Below are positions 1 through 13,009 of a DNA stretch of 64,000 nucleotides, piece after piece. The DNA is from Enoplolaimus lenunculus. Lineage: Eukaryota > Nematoda > Enoplea > Enoplida > Thoracostomopsidae. The position numbers were made by a program, and so were the translations under genes. The stretch spans positions 1-64,000 of the forward strand of contig JASANG010000630.1 of NCBI GenBank assembly GCA_030248215.1, given 5' to 3'. Position 1 is the stretch's first letter. Each line of letters opens with the position of its first letter. Below the pieces are notes generated by a model, which had not been told where the DNA came from, made no database searches, and saw only the letters and a program-made list of their open reading frames with translations.

Positions 1-3000
1 TAAAATTCGAAATTTTAGTCAAAACTCAAGAAACCGTGCTGGACCCGCCCCAAATCGAAATTTTACCGCGAGAAATAACGGAAATAATCCGAATCGAAAT
101 TTTACTCCGAATTTTTCACCTCGTGGTCCCCGTTGCTATAATTGTGGAAAAATAGGACATATTGCCATGGCCTGCATGTTACGTAACGGTAACTTTACAA
201 GATCGGTGGGTCAGTATCAAGGTACGCCACGGTTTGGAAACCCAATTAACCGAACTTATGGTTATAGACCACAATTTAATGCCCTTCCACGTCCCAATAT
301 ACCCAACTTACCCGCCTTACCCCCTGCCCAACCCGGTAAGAATGTAGTGGCTACAACTGTAGCCACTTCGGGACTTATTACCGATTCACCACCCCCATCG
401 AAACCGACCGAATTACAAAAACTTAAGAATGAACTGGACATGCTGCGCAAGCAAAATGCCCTGCTAGTAGAGAAATCATATCCAAATTTTGTGGGAACTG
501 TAACTGTTAAGGATGTAGCTGACTCCGCTATTGCTTTTCCTTGTAGTATTATACAAAAATCGCTCATGAATATTGAAAACAAGACAACGCCTAAAGCGAG
601 TAAGCCGAAAGTTTTTGGAGCTTGTAGGCCCAATTGTTGTAAACTAAAGAGCCATACTCTACCTTTTCTGTTTTTGACAATAATTTTTACTATGTTTTGT
701 CCTACTCAGTCAAGTTTATCTAGGACATTGCATCAACTGCACCCCAAAATCTACCCATCATTTGGCGTTGGCTTGATACCCGAAGGTCTGGTTCTTACGT
801 CTGTTGATTCCGTATACGTCCCGGTAGTGATACATCTGGGTCATGGTCGCATAAGGCCTTGTGTGCCCCTGACTTTTGATGGACCACTTCCGCGACGCTG
901 TAACTGTACCACCCAACAGGTTTTGTTTCATAAACTTAGGGATGCAGAGTTAGCAAAATTATCTGAGAGTTATGTCGGTTCTGTTGACCCCCAGTTTTAT
1001 GAGTCCTTAATGAGCAATTTATGTAACGACAACCCATTCACCTGTACAGTTGTGAATAGTCAACGAAACAAACGTTTTGTTCCGTTGTTGTTAACGGGGT
1101 TAACTTCAATAATGGGTACTGGTCTCGGGATAGCTAATAGCCTTAAGCTTTCACACCTGGAGCCTAAAATAGTTGCCTTACAACAAAGTGTGAAAATTTT
1201 GAATAACCAAGGTTTGAAAAATACCGAGAATGTACAGAAAATAGCCGTGAATCAAGAACGAATATTTGCCATTACCCACGAACTATCTAAGTATATTGAG
1301 CAAGCTAGCGCCGTATTTGAGTGTTCTTTAACCCAGTTTACGAGGTCCATGCACTTCATATCGCAAAATAACCAATTTATTTTGGGAACCCGGAGGGTAT
1401 TAGATGCTCTCGTAACTGCAAGTGATCAGGGTACCCTGACATCCGCATTGTTAACTGCGGCGCAAATTAAACTTCTAGTTAAAAAAGAAAAGTCATTAAT
1501 AAATACTGTTTATATCAATGACCCTGGGCTATTTTTTCATTTTGTAAAAGTGTATCCGGTATTAATCGATATCAGAAATACGCGTTTCGGAATAGTGTTA
1601 GAAATTCCTCGGGTAAAAATAAATAATGTTTTGCCTCTAATGAAGGTTGTCAATGTGGGGTTTAATTTGCGCGCACACCAGGCATTGGGAAGATTGGCCC
1701 TTCCAAGCTATGTGACTTACGACCGAATTTTAAGTACCGGTTTTTACCATGAAGTAAAACATAAGGATTGTGATAAGCGGACTGGATTGTGGTTTTGCGC
1801 CCTAGAGGCCTTACCAACCAGCGCTGCAGACAAATGCTTTCGAGGTTTAAATGACCACATCGTAAATAACGAGACCTGTGTGTTTGAAATAAAACAATTT
1901 TCCCCTGGAACGGTAATGGAATCCACGCGATCAGGCATATTGCTCAGAACCCCAAAACCAACTGTCCAAATTACTAGAGTTCGAACATTAGCCCCGTCTG
2001 CTCGAGTAGAAACTGTAGTAGTACCAGAAAGCGGGGTGATATTTCTGCCATACACCAATTTTACCATGTTAATAGTTGGTGATCGAGTATTAATGTCTAG
2101 TACCCGGCCCGCTGAATTTTTTGAAGTAGCTCCGCTGAATTCGTATAATCTTTCGTTGCACATTAACGGTATACCACCTCCGAATTGGGGAAGTATTGAG
2201 ACTGTAGAATATCAAGCGAATTTAAGCTTGCACCGCTTTAAGCGTGAGCTATCAATGCTGGCAGTGTCCCAGTCAACTTTTGATTTACCCTTCCCTGATA
2301 TTATAAGTTATGTTACCTTAGGGTTGTTGCTGGTTGGTGTCATTATTTGCGGGTTGTGCATACTGTACAAACGCTGGTTGGGATGTTGTGCCTGTTGTTG
2401 TAATTTATGCTATGCGAAATCAGAGGAAGGGAGCCGAAATAGGCGCCGGGATTTCAACCGAGCGCGGTCAGTTACTTTTTCAAAAGTCCCTGTTTTAGGA
2501 GACTCCGAGCAAGTAGTTACCCTACCCCTAACCCATACTCCTCATCAAAGCGGAGCTGTGATAGCCCTAGAATCTCCGAGTATTGGGTATAGTAAACGAA
2601 AATTAAAACGTGTAGTTAAATTTTCTACTAACTTATCAGGACTAGCCCCTGAGAGCAGTGAGACCATACTTATGGTAGGTCAAGCGAATTCTGAAATTGA
2701 GTTAAGTCTAGACGGAAAAACTGTACGCGCTGTGCTGGACACTGGAAGTAATATAACCCTTATTTCCGAGGAAATGTTTCGAAAATTAGATAAAGGCGAT
2801 GATGCTTTAGTACCGGTGCCCTGGACTTCTGCCGTAGGAGTTACAGGTCATGATTTACAAATTCAAGGTGCAGTTAAGGTAGATCTTAAGATTGGTAAGG
2901 CTGAATTGCCCTTCCATGTGTATGTGTCTGATGAATGTACATGTCCTATGCTTATTGGTGTTGACTTGTTACGGTATTTAGGTACCATGACGCTTGATTA

Positions 3001-5292
3001 CGGGACGGGAAAGGCTAGTCTTGGAGGCATGACTATGCCATTAGGTGCCCAAAAGGTACATAAAGTTCAGCTTGCTGAACTAACTACCGTACCTCCGAGA
3101 TGTGAAGTAGTTATACCCTGCCCGGCCTCTGGCTTTGACATCGATGCAGATGTCCACTTTGAACCAGCTGATAATTTAATGCATGAAAATGAATTATGTT
3201 GTGCTGAACTACTTGTTTCAAATGCTCCAGAGATAAGTGTGCCAGTGCGTATTTTAAATTTGTCCAACGCTCCGGTTAAGTTGCATAAAGGCCTAACTGT
3301 AGGAGTTCTTGAGCCATTAGTATCACGCGAGATCAAGCCTAATACTGCTCGTGTCCTAAGCGTAAACGAAGTCCGACCCTCGCCAAAAGACATTATAGCT
3401 GAATTAAATTTAGAACAGTGTAAGATTTCAACCACTGAGAAAGAGCGTTTGATTCAATTATTTAATGAATTTATGGATATATTTGCCACACATGATTATG
3501 ATTGCGGTACTATTTCAGTAGTAGAACACTCGATCGATACGGGAGATGCCGTACCAATCAAACAACGACCGTACCGTGTACCATTTCAGTCAAAGGATAA
3601 AGTCGATACCGAGCTGAACAACATGCTGCGATATGGAATCATCGAGCCATCCACCAGTCCCTGGGCGAGTCCTATGGTAGTTTTGAACAAGAAAGATGGT
3701 AAGTCTTTGCGAATTTGCATTGACTATAGGAAATTGAATGCTGTAACTAAAAAGGACTGCTTTCCTTTGCCAAACATTAATGACCTTTTGGAGTGTGTTG
3801 GCCAGGCTAAATACTTCAGTGTAATGGACTTAATTTCAGGGTACTGGCAAGTACCCATGGCTCCTGATTCCGTAGAAAAGACAGCTTTTATTACCCCTGC
3901 GGGTCTCTACCAATTTACAAAAATGCCATTTGGTCTCTGTAACGCCCCTGCTACATTTCAGCGAACACTAGAAGCAACATTACGTGGGCTTGTAGAGCGC
4001 ATATGCCTGATTTATATAGATGACATATGCGTGTTCTCTGACACATTTGAGGAACACTTAAGGCGATTGAGATTAGTTTTTGAACGTCTAAGACAAGTTG
4101 GCTTAAAAATTAAGCCATGTAAATGCGAATTTTTGCGTAATGAGGTCCCATACTTGGGACATATTATCTCAGCAGCTGGCTTACAGCCAGACCCAAAGAA
4201 AGTTGCTGCTGTTGAACACTATCCAATTCCAACTGATATTACTTCGGTGCGTAGTTTCTTGGGGTTTTGTAGCTATTACCGTCGATTTATTAAGGACTTT
4301 GCCGCAATCGCACGACCATTAAGCCAATTAACTAGTACTCTTAAACAGTTTAAGTGGAACGAAGAGGCTGAGAAAGCCTTTCTGCATCTCAAACAGAAAC
4401 TTATGACTCCGCCAATTTTACAAATAGCAGATCCAAAGAAACCATATTATTTAGAGACAGACGCAAGTGGCAAAGCCATTGGTGCGGTGTTGTCCCAAAA
4501 AGGAGACGATGATAAGATGCACCCTATTGCCTTTGGCAGCCGCTTATTGCAGAAAGCTGAGCGTAACTACACTACCACAGAATTAGAGGCGTTAGCAGTA
4601 GTTTATTTCATGAAATACTTTAGGAACTACATATATGGTCAACATGTGACAATTTTTACTGATCATTCAGCCCTTAGGTGGTTGTTAACCAATAAAAACG
4701 CCTCGGGACGTTTGCAACGTTGGGCTTTGGCCCTCACTGAATATGATTTCACCGTGGAACACCGAGCTGGAAAAAATATGGCTCATGTTGACGCCTTGTC
4801 CCGTGTAGAACATGAATCTAGCCAGTCACCTGTCGAAGACCCTGACGATATTAAATTCGCTTATATGATTACGGCATCAGACACAGACAATACTCAAGGG
4901 AATCCAGGTTCTCGTGAGTTTGCAGAGCGGCAGGAACAGGATCCAGAGTTGAAGGCGCTCAAAGCATACATAGAATTGGGTAAAAAAACCGGATGATGAT
5001 AAACTGGTTGCGCGTTTTGCGCTCATAGAGCCACGGTATATAGTACGAGACCATATACTGTACCATCATTACCCGGTACCGAAGTATCGGACTGGTGTGA
5101 TATGGGAGCAGTTAGTAGTACCCTTTAGTATGCGGGAAGAAATTATGTCGGCTCACCACGATGACGTGGTGGGTGGACAGCATTTGGGATCTGTTAAGAC
5201 ATATTAGAAGCTATTGCCTAAGTATTATTGGGACGGAATGTACAGTGATGTCGTGTCCTGGTGTAAGTCCTGTATTGAGTGTAGTAATGCCT
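1..5292 (+). mobile_element. Ty3/Gypsy-like retroelement with Env-like domain between Gag and Pol (fossil copy, left)
   Basis: One long open stretch carries, in order: a Gag nucleocapsid CCHC knuckle (CYNCGKIGHIAMAC, about 134-175); a hydrophobic leader (about 655-712); an Env-like ectodomain with a furin-like RNKR site (about 1065-1078) followed by a Gly-rich hydrophobic fusion-peptide-like segment and a heptad-like helix; a membrane segment with a Cys-rich tail (about 2300-2410); an aspartic protease (LDTGSN, about 2734); a reverse transcriptase with YIDD (about 4013-4024); RNase H (TDAS and TDHSALRWLL, about 4455-4690); and an integrase zinc-finger region. RT and RNase H are clearly Ty3/Gypsy type. 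Env normally follows Pol in errantivirus-like elements, so this order is unusual. The 5' end lies outside the window. The copy is broken at the integrase, where it meets an inverted second copy, and no LTR pair is visible. The long open stretch suggests a fairly recent insertion. About two breaks are apparent. Confidence 0.9.
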
Positions 5293-7345
5293 GGTGCGCG
5301 CGCAAATTAAACCCCACATTGACAACCTTCATTAGAGGCAAAACATTATTTATTTTTACCCGAGGAATTTCTAATACTATTCCGAAACGCGTATTTCTGA
5401 TATCGATTAATACCGGATACACTTTTACAAAATGAAAAAATAGCCCAGGGTCATTGGTATAAACAGTATCTATTAATGACTTTTCTTTTTTAATAGAAGT
5501 TTAATTTGTGCCGCAGTTAACAATGCAGATGTTAGGCTACCCTGATCGCTTGCAGTAACAAGAGCATCTAATACCCTCCGGGTTCCCAAAATAAATTGGT
5601 TATTTTGCGATATGAAATGCATGGACCTTGTAAACTGGGTTAAGGAGCACTCAAACGCGGCGCTAGCCTGCTCAATGTACTTAGAGAGTTCGTGGGTAAT
5701 GGCAAATATTCGTTCTTGATTTACAGCAATTTTCTGAACATTTTCGGTATTTTCCAAAACTTGGTTATTTAAAATTTTCACACTCTGTTGTAAAGCAATG
5801 ATTTTTGGCTCCAGGTGTGAAAGCTTAAGGCTATTAGCAATCCCAAGACCAGTACCCATTATTGAAGTTAACCCCGTTAACAACAACGGAACAAAACGTT
5901 TGTTTCGTTGACTATTCACAACTGTACAGGTGAATGGTTTGTCGTTACATAAATTGCTCATTAAGGACTCATAAAACTGGGGGTCAACAGAACCGACACA
6001 ACTTTCAAATGATTTTGCTAACTCTGCATCCCTAAGTTTATGAAACAAAACCTGTTGGGTGGTACAGTTGCAGCGTCGCGGCAGTGGTCCGTCGAAGGTC
6101 TGGGGCACACAAGGCCTTATGCGACCATGACCCAGATGTATCACTACAGGGACGTATACGGAGTCAACAGATGTAAGAACTAGGCCCTGGGGTATCAAGC
6201 CAACGCCAAATGATGGGTAGATTTTGGGATGCAATTGATGCTATGTCCTAGATAAACTTGACTGGGTAGGAAAAAACATAGTAAAAATTATTGTCACAAG
6301 CAGAAAAGGTAGCATACGGCTCTTTAGTGTAAAACAATTGGACCTACAAGCCCTAAAAACTTTCGGCTTACACGCTTTAGGCATTGTCTTGTTCTCGATA
6401 TTTGTGGTTGATTTTTGTATAATACTACATTGAAAAGTACTAGCGGAGTCAGCTACATCCTTAGCAGTTACCGTTCCCACAAAATTTGGATATGATTTCT
6501 CTATTAGCAGGGCATTTTGCTTGCGCAGCATGTCCAGTTCATTCTTAAGTTTTGTAATTCGGGCGGTTCCGATGGGGGTGGTGAATCGGTAACAAATCCC
6601 GAAGTGGCTACAGTTGTAGCTACTACATTCTTAACGGGTTGGGCAGGCGGTAAGGCGGGTAAGTTGGGTATATTGGGGCGTGCAAGGGCATTAAACTGTG
6701 GTCTATAACCATAAGTTCGGTTAATTGGGTTTCCGAGGCGTTGCGTGCCTTGAAACTGACCCCCCGATCTTGTAAAGTTACCGTTACGTAACATGCAGGC
6801 CATGGCAATATGTCCTATTTTTCTGCAATTATAGCAACGAGGGCCACGAGGTGAAAAATTCGGTGTGAAATTTCGATTCGAATTATTTCCGTTATTTCTC
6901 GCGGTAAAATTTCGATTTGGATTGGGCCCAGCACGATTTCATGGGTTCTGACTAAAATTTCGATTTTTACGAACGTTTTGCATTAATTGTTTTTGATTGT
7001 CGGCTAATAACTGAACCCTCCGTGCCAAGGTCTGCATGGTTTCTGCCCCTGAAGTCAATGCATTCACTTGGTTAACGCCCGCGGTTTGACCGCACAATAC
7101 GGACTGCATGTCTAAGCGCTGCGCCAAATCCTCAGTTTCTTTTAGCGTTTTTGGCATGTCACGAAAAACTTCTAACTTAGCACTAGACGGCCGTAAGCCA
7201 CCGAAAAATCTATTAATTACACGGCGGTCAAATGCGGCGTTATCCATATTCGGGTACAAACTACGACACGCCCGCTTAATAGCCTTTAAATAGGCGGAAA
7301 CACTCTCACCCAAACCGCGCTCTAGGGCAGCCTCATGATACATGG
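5293..7345 (-). mobile_element. Second, inverted piece of the same Gypsy-like element (fossil; Gag plus front of Env)
   Basis: Read on the minus strand from about 7345, this piece gives a Gag core (residues such as GLGESVSAYLKAIKRA and FFGGLRPSSAKLEV), then the zinc-knuckle region, then the Env-like domain including RNKR and the following hydrophobic segment. It stops about 5297, at the point matching about 1676 of the left copy. It is therefore an inverted repeat of roughly 134-1676 and extends further into Gag than the left copy shows. Identity looks high by eye, with only scattered differences, so the two copies are close in age or one derives from the other. The piece is truncated and broken in several places. 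It independently shows Gag running directly into the Env-like domain without a protease between them. Confidence 0.88.
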
Positions 7346-9759
7346 CTCATTGTAAATTAGCGGGTTCTAAAGCACAAGTCCTAAACCTATGCTAGACCCA
7401 GGCACCCCATATGCATCCTAGCACGGTCCTAAATGCGCGGGAAGGACCTAACCATCATCCTTTTAATCTAGCTGCAATACTAAAATCCATCCAAGTCTAA
7501 AGTCAGAACCAGTAAATATCCCCATAAAAGAGACGGCCAAGGTATCAGCCCCTAAAACGGACACTGCAGATTTGATCAAAAACTAAACTAGGCCCTCTAG
7601 GCGCAGCTAAATCTTATACGACTGTCTAACTGCACTAAATTCATTAATTGCTCCATATTTTTCTATCACTCCAACTATTCCCTTAGAGCTCTCACTAGAC
7701 TCGAGAACACCCCCACTCCTTAATCGACCCCCTACGAAAAAATAGGGCCCAGTAAGGGTAGCACTCAGGCTCGAAAAAGGGGAATTCAAATTCACTCCCA
7801 GATAAAAAAGAGTAGCCGGGGGACCCCAAAATAGTTACGCAGAAGGGCTCTCTTTCCAAATACTGTTCTCCGTTTATTAATTTTTCAACAAAATTCCAGC
7901 ATCTATAACCATAGACCACGCAAAAACATAGCAAGGGTAAATACGCAAGATTGTTAAATGAATAGGGTCCCTTTGGGAGCTTGAAAGTCGACACAAAATA
8001 CTTCCCAAAAAATCACTCAGGACAATACCCCAAATCAAACAAAGTAACGTAGACCCAGGTAATTTTTACAGCAACTAACTTTCTGAACCACCAATTTTCC
8101 GAGCTTTTATACTCCATCTACATACATTCTTTCCACTGAAAGGTTGACTCCCAGATCTCTCCAGCCCCAACAAATTCCTCGCAAACGCAATAACCTTTTC
8201 AAAATCATATTTCAAAAGTTATAAAACTCATTATTCTAATTTTTAACATTTTAAAGATGTCTAAATCCAATAGCAAAAATACTAAAGAATTTAATAAAGC
8301 CGAGCATAAAGTTCCGGAAAGATTCAACTGGGTATGATCCAAAAAATTGCCTGCAGGCATTCGGAAAGCAGTTGTAGGTTACTCAACACAATTACCGCTG
8401 AAAATTATTAAAATGTTGAATTTCGAACCATTTGCAATAAAATTATCGTAATTCAGCCTTTTCAACAATTGCATTTTTTCAGCACAACAATTCACTGCCT
8501 CAAACTGCATTCTTGAGAACACAAAGCTATTTTTAACTGGCATTTCGTGTACAAACATAAATTGCTTTCATTTCGTTCGATTTGCAAGAATTCGAAAGAC
8601 CTCGTAGACTACACATATCACTCAGCTATCTGAAAAGAATAATAATGCATGAAAGACGAACGTGCCTGCACAGGGGGCTCACAGTTATACCCCAGCGTCT
8701 ATAATTTAAATTATCTTTCTGGCTATAGGGTCGATAGTATTAATGCACAGCTTATCAGGGGCGTAAGAAAAAATTAAAACTCCAAAACTCCACCGTTTAT
8801 CAATCTTTTGAAAGTATCTGCTAGCTCGAAAATTACATATCTTCACCGGTGTAAAAAAATATATGAGAAGGGTTAGCTTTCCCATGCGTTTCCCCCTGGA
8901 TACGCCGCTGTAAATGGCCCTAAAATTTTAAGTACACAGAAATATAACTTATTTTGCATCAATTTCTCCCTTCAAAACTTTGGATGTTAAGCAGAACTAA
9001 TTTGACTCCCGATATCTCCATGCAAATTTTTAACTCTACAATAAAACTCCTCCTTGGTGTTTGCCCGATACATATACGTGGCAGAAATCTAATAATTAAA
9101 AAAATTGGTATCGAAACCCTAAACTACAAACAGATACATAATTTGTTCTTTTTCTGTTATACAATATCGGCAAGATTAAATTGATTTTTTTTTTGTAAAA
9201 AGAAAATTGAAAAATTGCACGTTCTGATATTCTAATATAATGTCAAATACAACATTACTATCTATAAGCGAAAAATTTTCAGTTTACTTTCTTTAAAACG
9301 GTAAAATTTTAAAACACGAATAGCTTCATCTTCTACTCCCTCGAAAATCATGGATCCTTTAGTGTGGTTACGTTAGATGTGAAATGATTATATACTGCAT
9401 GGGCGCAGTACCGGAAGAAGCCGAGACCGCTTTGTTCTAAATTTTCCGAACCAAAACCTTGTATTAAGAATCAATGCAAAAATTTAGTTTGCTTTCAACC
9501 TTGCTGCGCTCGCAGGGTTTCAGCACTGTTTTAAGTACACTGTCGCGTATCTGGCACGTCGTTGTTGAATCAACTGTTGCGTAGTGCGTTTTGATTAGGG
9601 GAGAACATGAAAAGTCAGATATGGAAGAAAAATTTTCAAAATCAAACCATTTTTATACGAACATTCGCTGATGGATTGATTGTGTGTACTGAAAAGATGC
9701 ATGCAAAATGAACAAGATGTAATTTTAGCAAAGGTTGTATTTTATTAATTTACTGGAAG
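7346..9759. other. No recognised gene
   Basis: The part up to about 8330 may hold the leader or LTR of the minus-strand retroelement copy, since it lies upstream of Gag on that strand, but I could not find a matching LTR. About 9263-9300 contains the motif GCGAAAAATTTTCAGTTTAC, which recurs at about 27038 and within the 51.8-52.6 kb array, so it is a dispersed repeat. I see nothing else. Confidence 0.4.
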
Positions 9760-10198
9760 TACTGTAATGACCCGAATAAGAGGTGGACTGATATTTATAT
9801 GGCCTCTCCAGAGGGTACCCCCTGTTATTCAGTTACGGACTATTATATATTTTCAACCCGCCATCCGCCACCCTTCGTTACTGATATATATCTGGTATTC
9901 AATTGTCCGTTGAATTAAACTTCTATTTGTCTTGTATCTAAAGCTTGAGCAATAATACAAGGTTATACTTAGGAATTACTTTCAAAACTTAAGTATGTTT
10001 TAAAGTTTCGAACTCAACTTTATTTTGTCCTAATCATTTGTGCTCTACAATTAGACATAATTGACATTCATAGACTGTAATTGGGGTTTAGGGACTATAT
10101 CCGGTTACGGGCTCTTATTAGGGATACAGGCTCCTATTGATTGGGGCTTAACATGGGGAACCCTCTTATTACCCCCTCTTGTTCGGGTAACTACAGTA
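9760..10198. mobile_element. MITE with TACTGTARTGACCCGAATAA ends
   Basis: The left end reads TACTGTAATGACCCGAATAA and the right end is its approximate inverse (GTTCGGGTAACTACAGTA). The interior matches the 13499-13862 copy over most of its length, including the shared stretch CTCTCCAGAGGGTACC and the right-hand stretch around CTCCTATTGATTGGG. It has no coding capacity. The same outer sequence ends the right side of the large fold-back element near 23797, so this is probably a short non-autonomous relative of it. The superfamily is not determined. Confidence 0.8.
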
Positions 10199-10362
10199 AT
10201 AAAAGGTACGCCCATAGCTAAGAGACGGATACAAGGGATTTTCTGTATTTTTTGTCCAACTTTTGCCTCCCCAGAATGATTATCACCCTGTCTGCATATA
10301 GGCGAAAGCACTACATGATTTCCATAGAATGTCGGCTACAGGTGGGTGATTTCGAATAAAAG

Positions 10363-10620
10363 CTAAGGTATGAGTACAGCATCCTGTTGTTTTGATCGGT
10401 TGCGTAGTGGCTTGTCAATTTGTGGTGGCGGAGGGCAAATGTAGTCACCAATGACGGGATCCAACTCAGGCTCGTATTCGCAGATGTCGAAAAAGACCTG
10501 TTGGCAAACAACTTGATGCTTTTGCATCAGCGTCTTCAGTTGTTTCCTAAAAATGAAGACAGAATACAGGGGCATACACTGGCGTAACCAAGATGGGTCA
10601 TCCAGATCTAGGCCCACCAA
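10363..10620 (-). CDS. Unrecognised 85-codon open frame, possibly an exon
   Basis: This open minus-strand stretch encodes mixed-composition protein (for example GLDLDDPSWLRQCMPLY and FDICEYEPELDPVIGDY) rather than the low-complexity or AT-driven translations seen nearby. No ATG opens it, and I cannot identify splice sites or partners with confidence. It could be an exon of a host gene, a transposon-derived fragment or chance. I do not recognise the sequence. Confidence 0.22.
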   Translation of the reverse strand: MVGLDLDDPSWLRQCMPLYSVFIFRKQLKTLMQKHQVVCQQVFFDICEYEPELDPVIGDYICPPPPQIDKPLRNRSKQQDAVLIP

Positions 10621-10692
10621 TTGTCAGATTTAGTACTAGAATTGGATTGACTTGTTGCATCCTACCTACACAAATGTTGCCACCGACTTCAG

Positions 10693-11005
10693 TATATATA
10701 GGCGGATCCAAAAATATATTTCTGACGGGGGCGGGGCGGGCTTGCAAATGTTATGAAACGGAAAAAATGTAAGGTAGGAAGAAACCATGAAAAAATTTTA
10801 ATGTAGGGAGAGACCTTAACATTTTATCACCAAAAAAAATATCTAAGGGGAAAACTGTATGGTTTTATCACAGAAAATTTTAATGTAATAATTGTAATTT
10901 TTGCAAAAAATTTCTGAAGGGAAAAATATAAGGTAGGAAAGGACCTTACCCTTTTATCACAAACCAATTCTGACAGGAACGCGAACGGCTCCCCGCCCCC
11001 TTTGG
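10693..11005. repeat. Dispersed repeat with GGCGGATCCAAAAAT ends
   Basis: It begins GGCGGATCCAAAAATATA followed by a G-run (GACGGGGGCGGGG) and ends near CCCCCTTTGGATGTGCT, an approximate inverse. The interior has repeated blocks of the type AAAATTTTAATGTAGG...ACCTTAACATTTTATCAC. A second copy lies at 47696-47985 with the same ends and interior phrases (AAATGTTATGAAACG). It is non-coding, probably a MITE. Confidence 0.7.
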
Positions 11006-12002
11006 ATGTGCTAGTGATGATAGATGCGGTGTGCTACAACAACAGCCAGGGTATTGCATTCCTATACGGACTGACCCTTCTTCTCAAGCTCTAAAGGTGG
11101 AAAAAGGGCTACTGCTAAATTCGTATTTAGCACCAAAGCACATTTTTTCGCTTTTGGTATATACTTCCGGACCAAAACTATTTATATGCTGGACAAAGCT
11201 TTAAAATTTATCATTATTCTGCTGTGCGTGAATCTCGAAAATTTTTTGACATTTTGTTGTACAAGTTTATGTATAAATGAAACATGTTTTAGGTATATTC
11301 ACTTGTTTTTCGCAAAATTTTAACAAATCGAAGTCCGGGTCCATGTAAAGATTAGTCGGTTTTTTACATTGGCCGAAGTCCGCACCAATGGAAGATGAAT
11401 ACACATCCCGTTCCTCTATCATCGCCTTGCACTGAAGATCCCGCAAGCAGCAAAAAGTTACTCAAATTGATAGTCAGAAATATTCGAAAATTCAAGTTGA
11501 AACAGAACATCAACGCACAGCAGGGTAGGCCCAACGGTTGTCTGTAGGAGCACATACACACTCCCTCCCCAATATCGTAACACTTGACGTTTATTAGTAA
11601 ACTCACAACGCGAAAATGTAATAGAAAGTATGACTCTCGCATAAAGTGCGAAATTGTTTTATTCTGTTCATAAAACGTGTATTATTTTATTTCTGACAAA
11701 ATTGAGCTTCCTTGGACCCTGTGTCCCCCCTCCGATCGGGAATTTGGGCGTGGGGGCCACGTTTCACGGTACTGAAAACTGAAACGCCAACATGTTTCAC
11801 GTCACTCAAAAGCTACATTCCATCGTTTAGCCCGTTATTTTAAGATTACAATTGGATTTACTGGTACTTGTTTCTACCTTCTTCCCAAAACTTCCCCCCA
11901 AACACAGTGATGTGATTTAGTAAAATAGGACAAGGCTTATGTTTAGGGATAGATTTATAGTTATTAATTGGGCTTAGTCAAAGCATAAGGCTTAAGCATA
12001 AG
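11006..12002. other. No recognised gene
   Basis: Non-coding on inspection. An open minus-strand stretch at 11364-11642 is Leu/Phe/Cys-rich and looks like chance. No element boundaries were recognised. Confidence 0.4.
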
Positions 12003-12265
12003 TTTAACCCTTTCTCACATGACTATCTACTATTTCCCCTGAGACCAAATTTTATGCTAGGATTCGAACTGCGGTGACTGGAGTGGGAAGCGTATACCAT
12101 CACCACTCAGCTATATGTCAGCTTGACGCTCGAGCCCGAGGGGGCTCTCACGTCTTATGGTGAATTAGTACAATGTATACGTGTTGCAATTGTTAAACAC
12201 GGTGCGATATATATTATTTAACATATATACACTGCGCCAAGTTGCCTATAGGCAACTCAATGTGA
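12003..12265 (-). repeat. Single inverted copy of the tRNA-like repeat unit found tandemly at 51.8-52.6 kb
   Basis: Flanked by TTCTCACAT-type ends in inverse orientation (CCTTTCTCACATG at left, CAATGTGAGAAG at right). On the minus strand it contains the same tRNA-like stretch (TAGCTGAGTGGTGATGG, then a GTTCGAATCC B-box), the CTCGAGCGTCAAG box and the ACACGTATAC block as the three tandem units at 51777-52634. It is a dispersed element with both internal Pol III promoter-like boxes and short inverted ends. Confidence 0.8.
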
Positions 12266-12378
12266 GAAGCGGTTAAGCTTAGAAAAATAATAAATAGTTC
12301 ATGCGGTGGATCTTTTGATTTCTATCAAATTAATACTAGTGTGGTGGGAAGGTAAACACGTACCGATTGACTTACTGG

Positions 12379-12556
12379 CCCATGTTACTTTAATGGGCTT
12401 CCAGGTTTCTGGTGGGCCTTTAAAAGAGTAGGTTTAGATTCTATATTACAGTTTTATGCTTAGGCTTAGGAATACGTTTTTCCAACGCTTAGGATTCGGG
12501 TTACGCTTAGCAATACGCTTAATGTACTGCTACGCCCCTAAAAGTAACATTGGCCG
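12379..12556. mobile_element. Diverged TTAGGC-rich MITE
   Basis: It starts GGCCCATGTTAC and ends GTAACATTGGCC, with TTAGGCTTAGG-type repeats inside. It resembles the 24003-24300 copies more than the canonical GGCCCATGTATAGAACAGGG copies. Non-coding. Confidence 0.6.
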
Positions 12557-13009
12557 ACTTACTTATGCCACTCCCAAAAATCACACGGCATTTGTCGTTT
12601 GCGTTCTTGATGATACAGTTGTGACTGATTGTTCGCAATAGTTATCGACATCATGATGTTACCCTGAAACAACATTTACTCAACCATACTTGTGTTTAAA
12701 TTGAAAAACTTTCGATTATTGATGCGTGGTTCACGTTATAACTGCGCCAGCCGAGAAGAATTTTATCCATGTTTACTCAATGTTAGCAGCGGTCACATCA
12801 GGATAGCAGACGACTCAATTAATTTGACGGAGAATTAACGTGTAGACAATATGTTACTCGCTATTGGACAATACGTTGTATTCACAGCGCTAAACCCCGC
12901 ATGTATATAATAAAATAATTTTAATTACTATCAAAATGGAAAAAATTTTCAATTACTTCCTATTACAACTACTGTGTAACATAATGGCGCAATTGCGCAA
13001 TCACAGCCA
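12557..13009. other. No recognised gene
   Basis: Intergenic AT-rich sequence. Nothing recognised. Confidence 0.4.
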
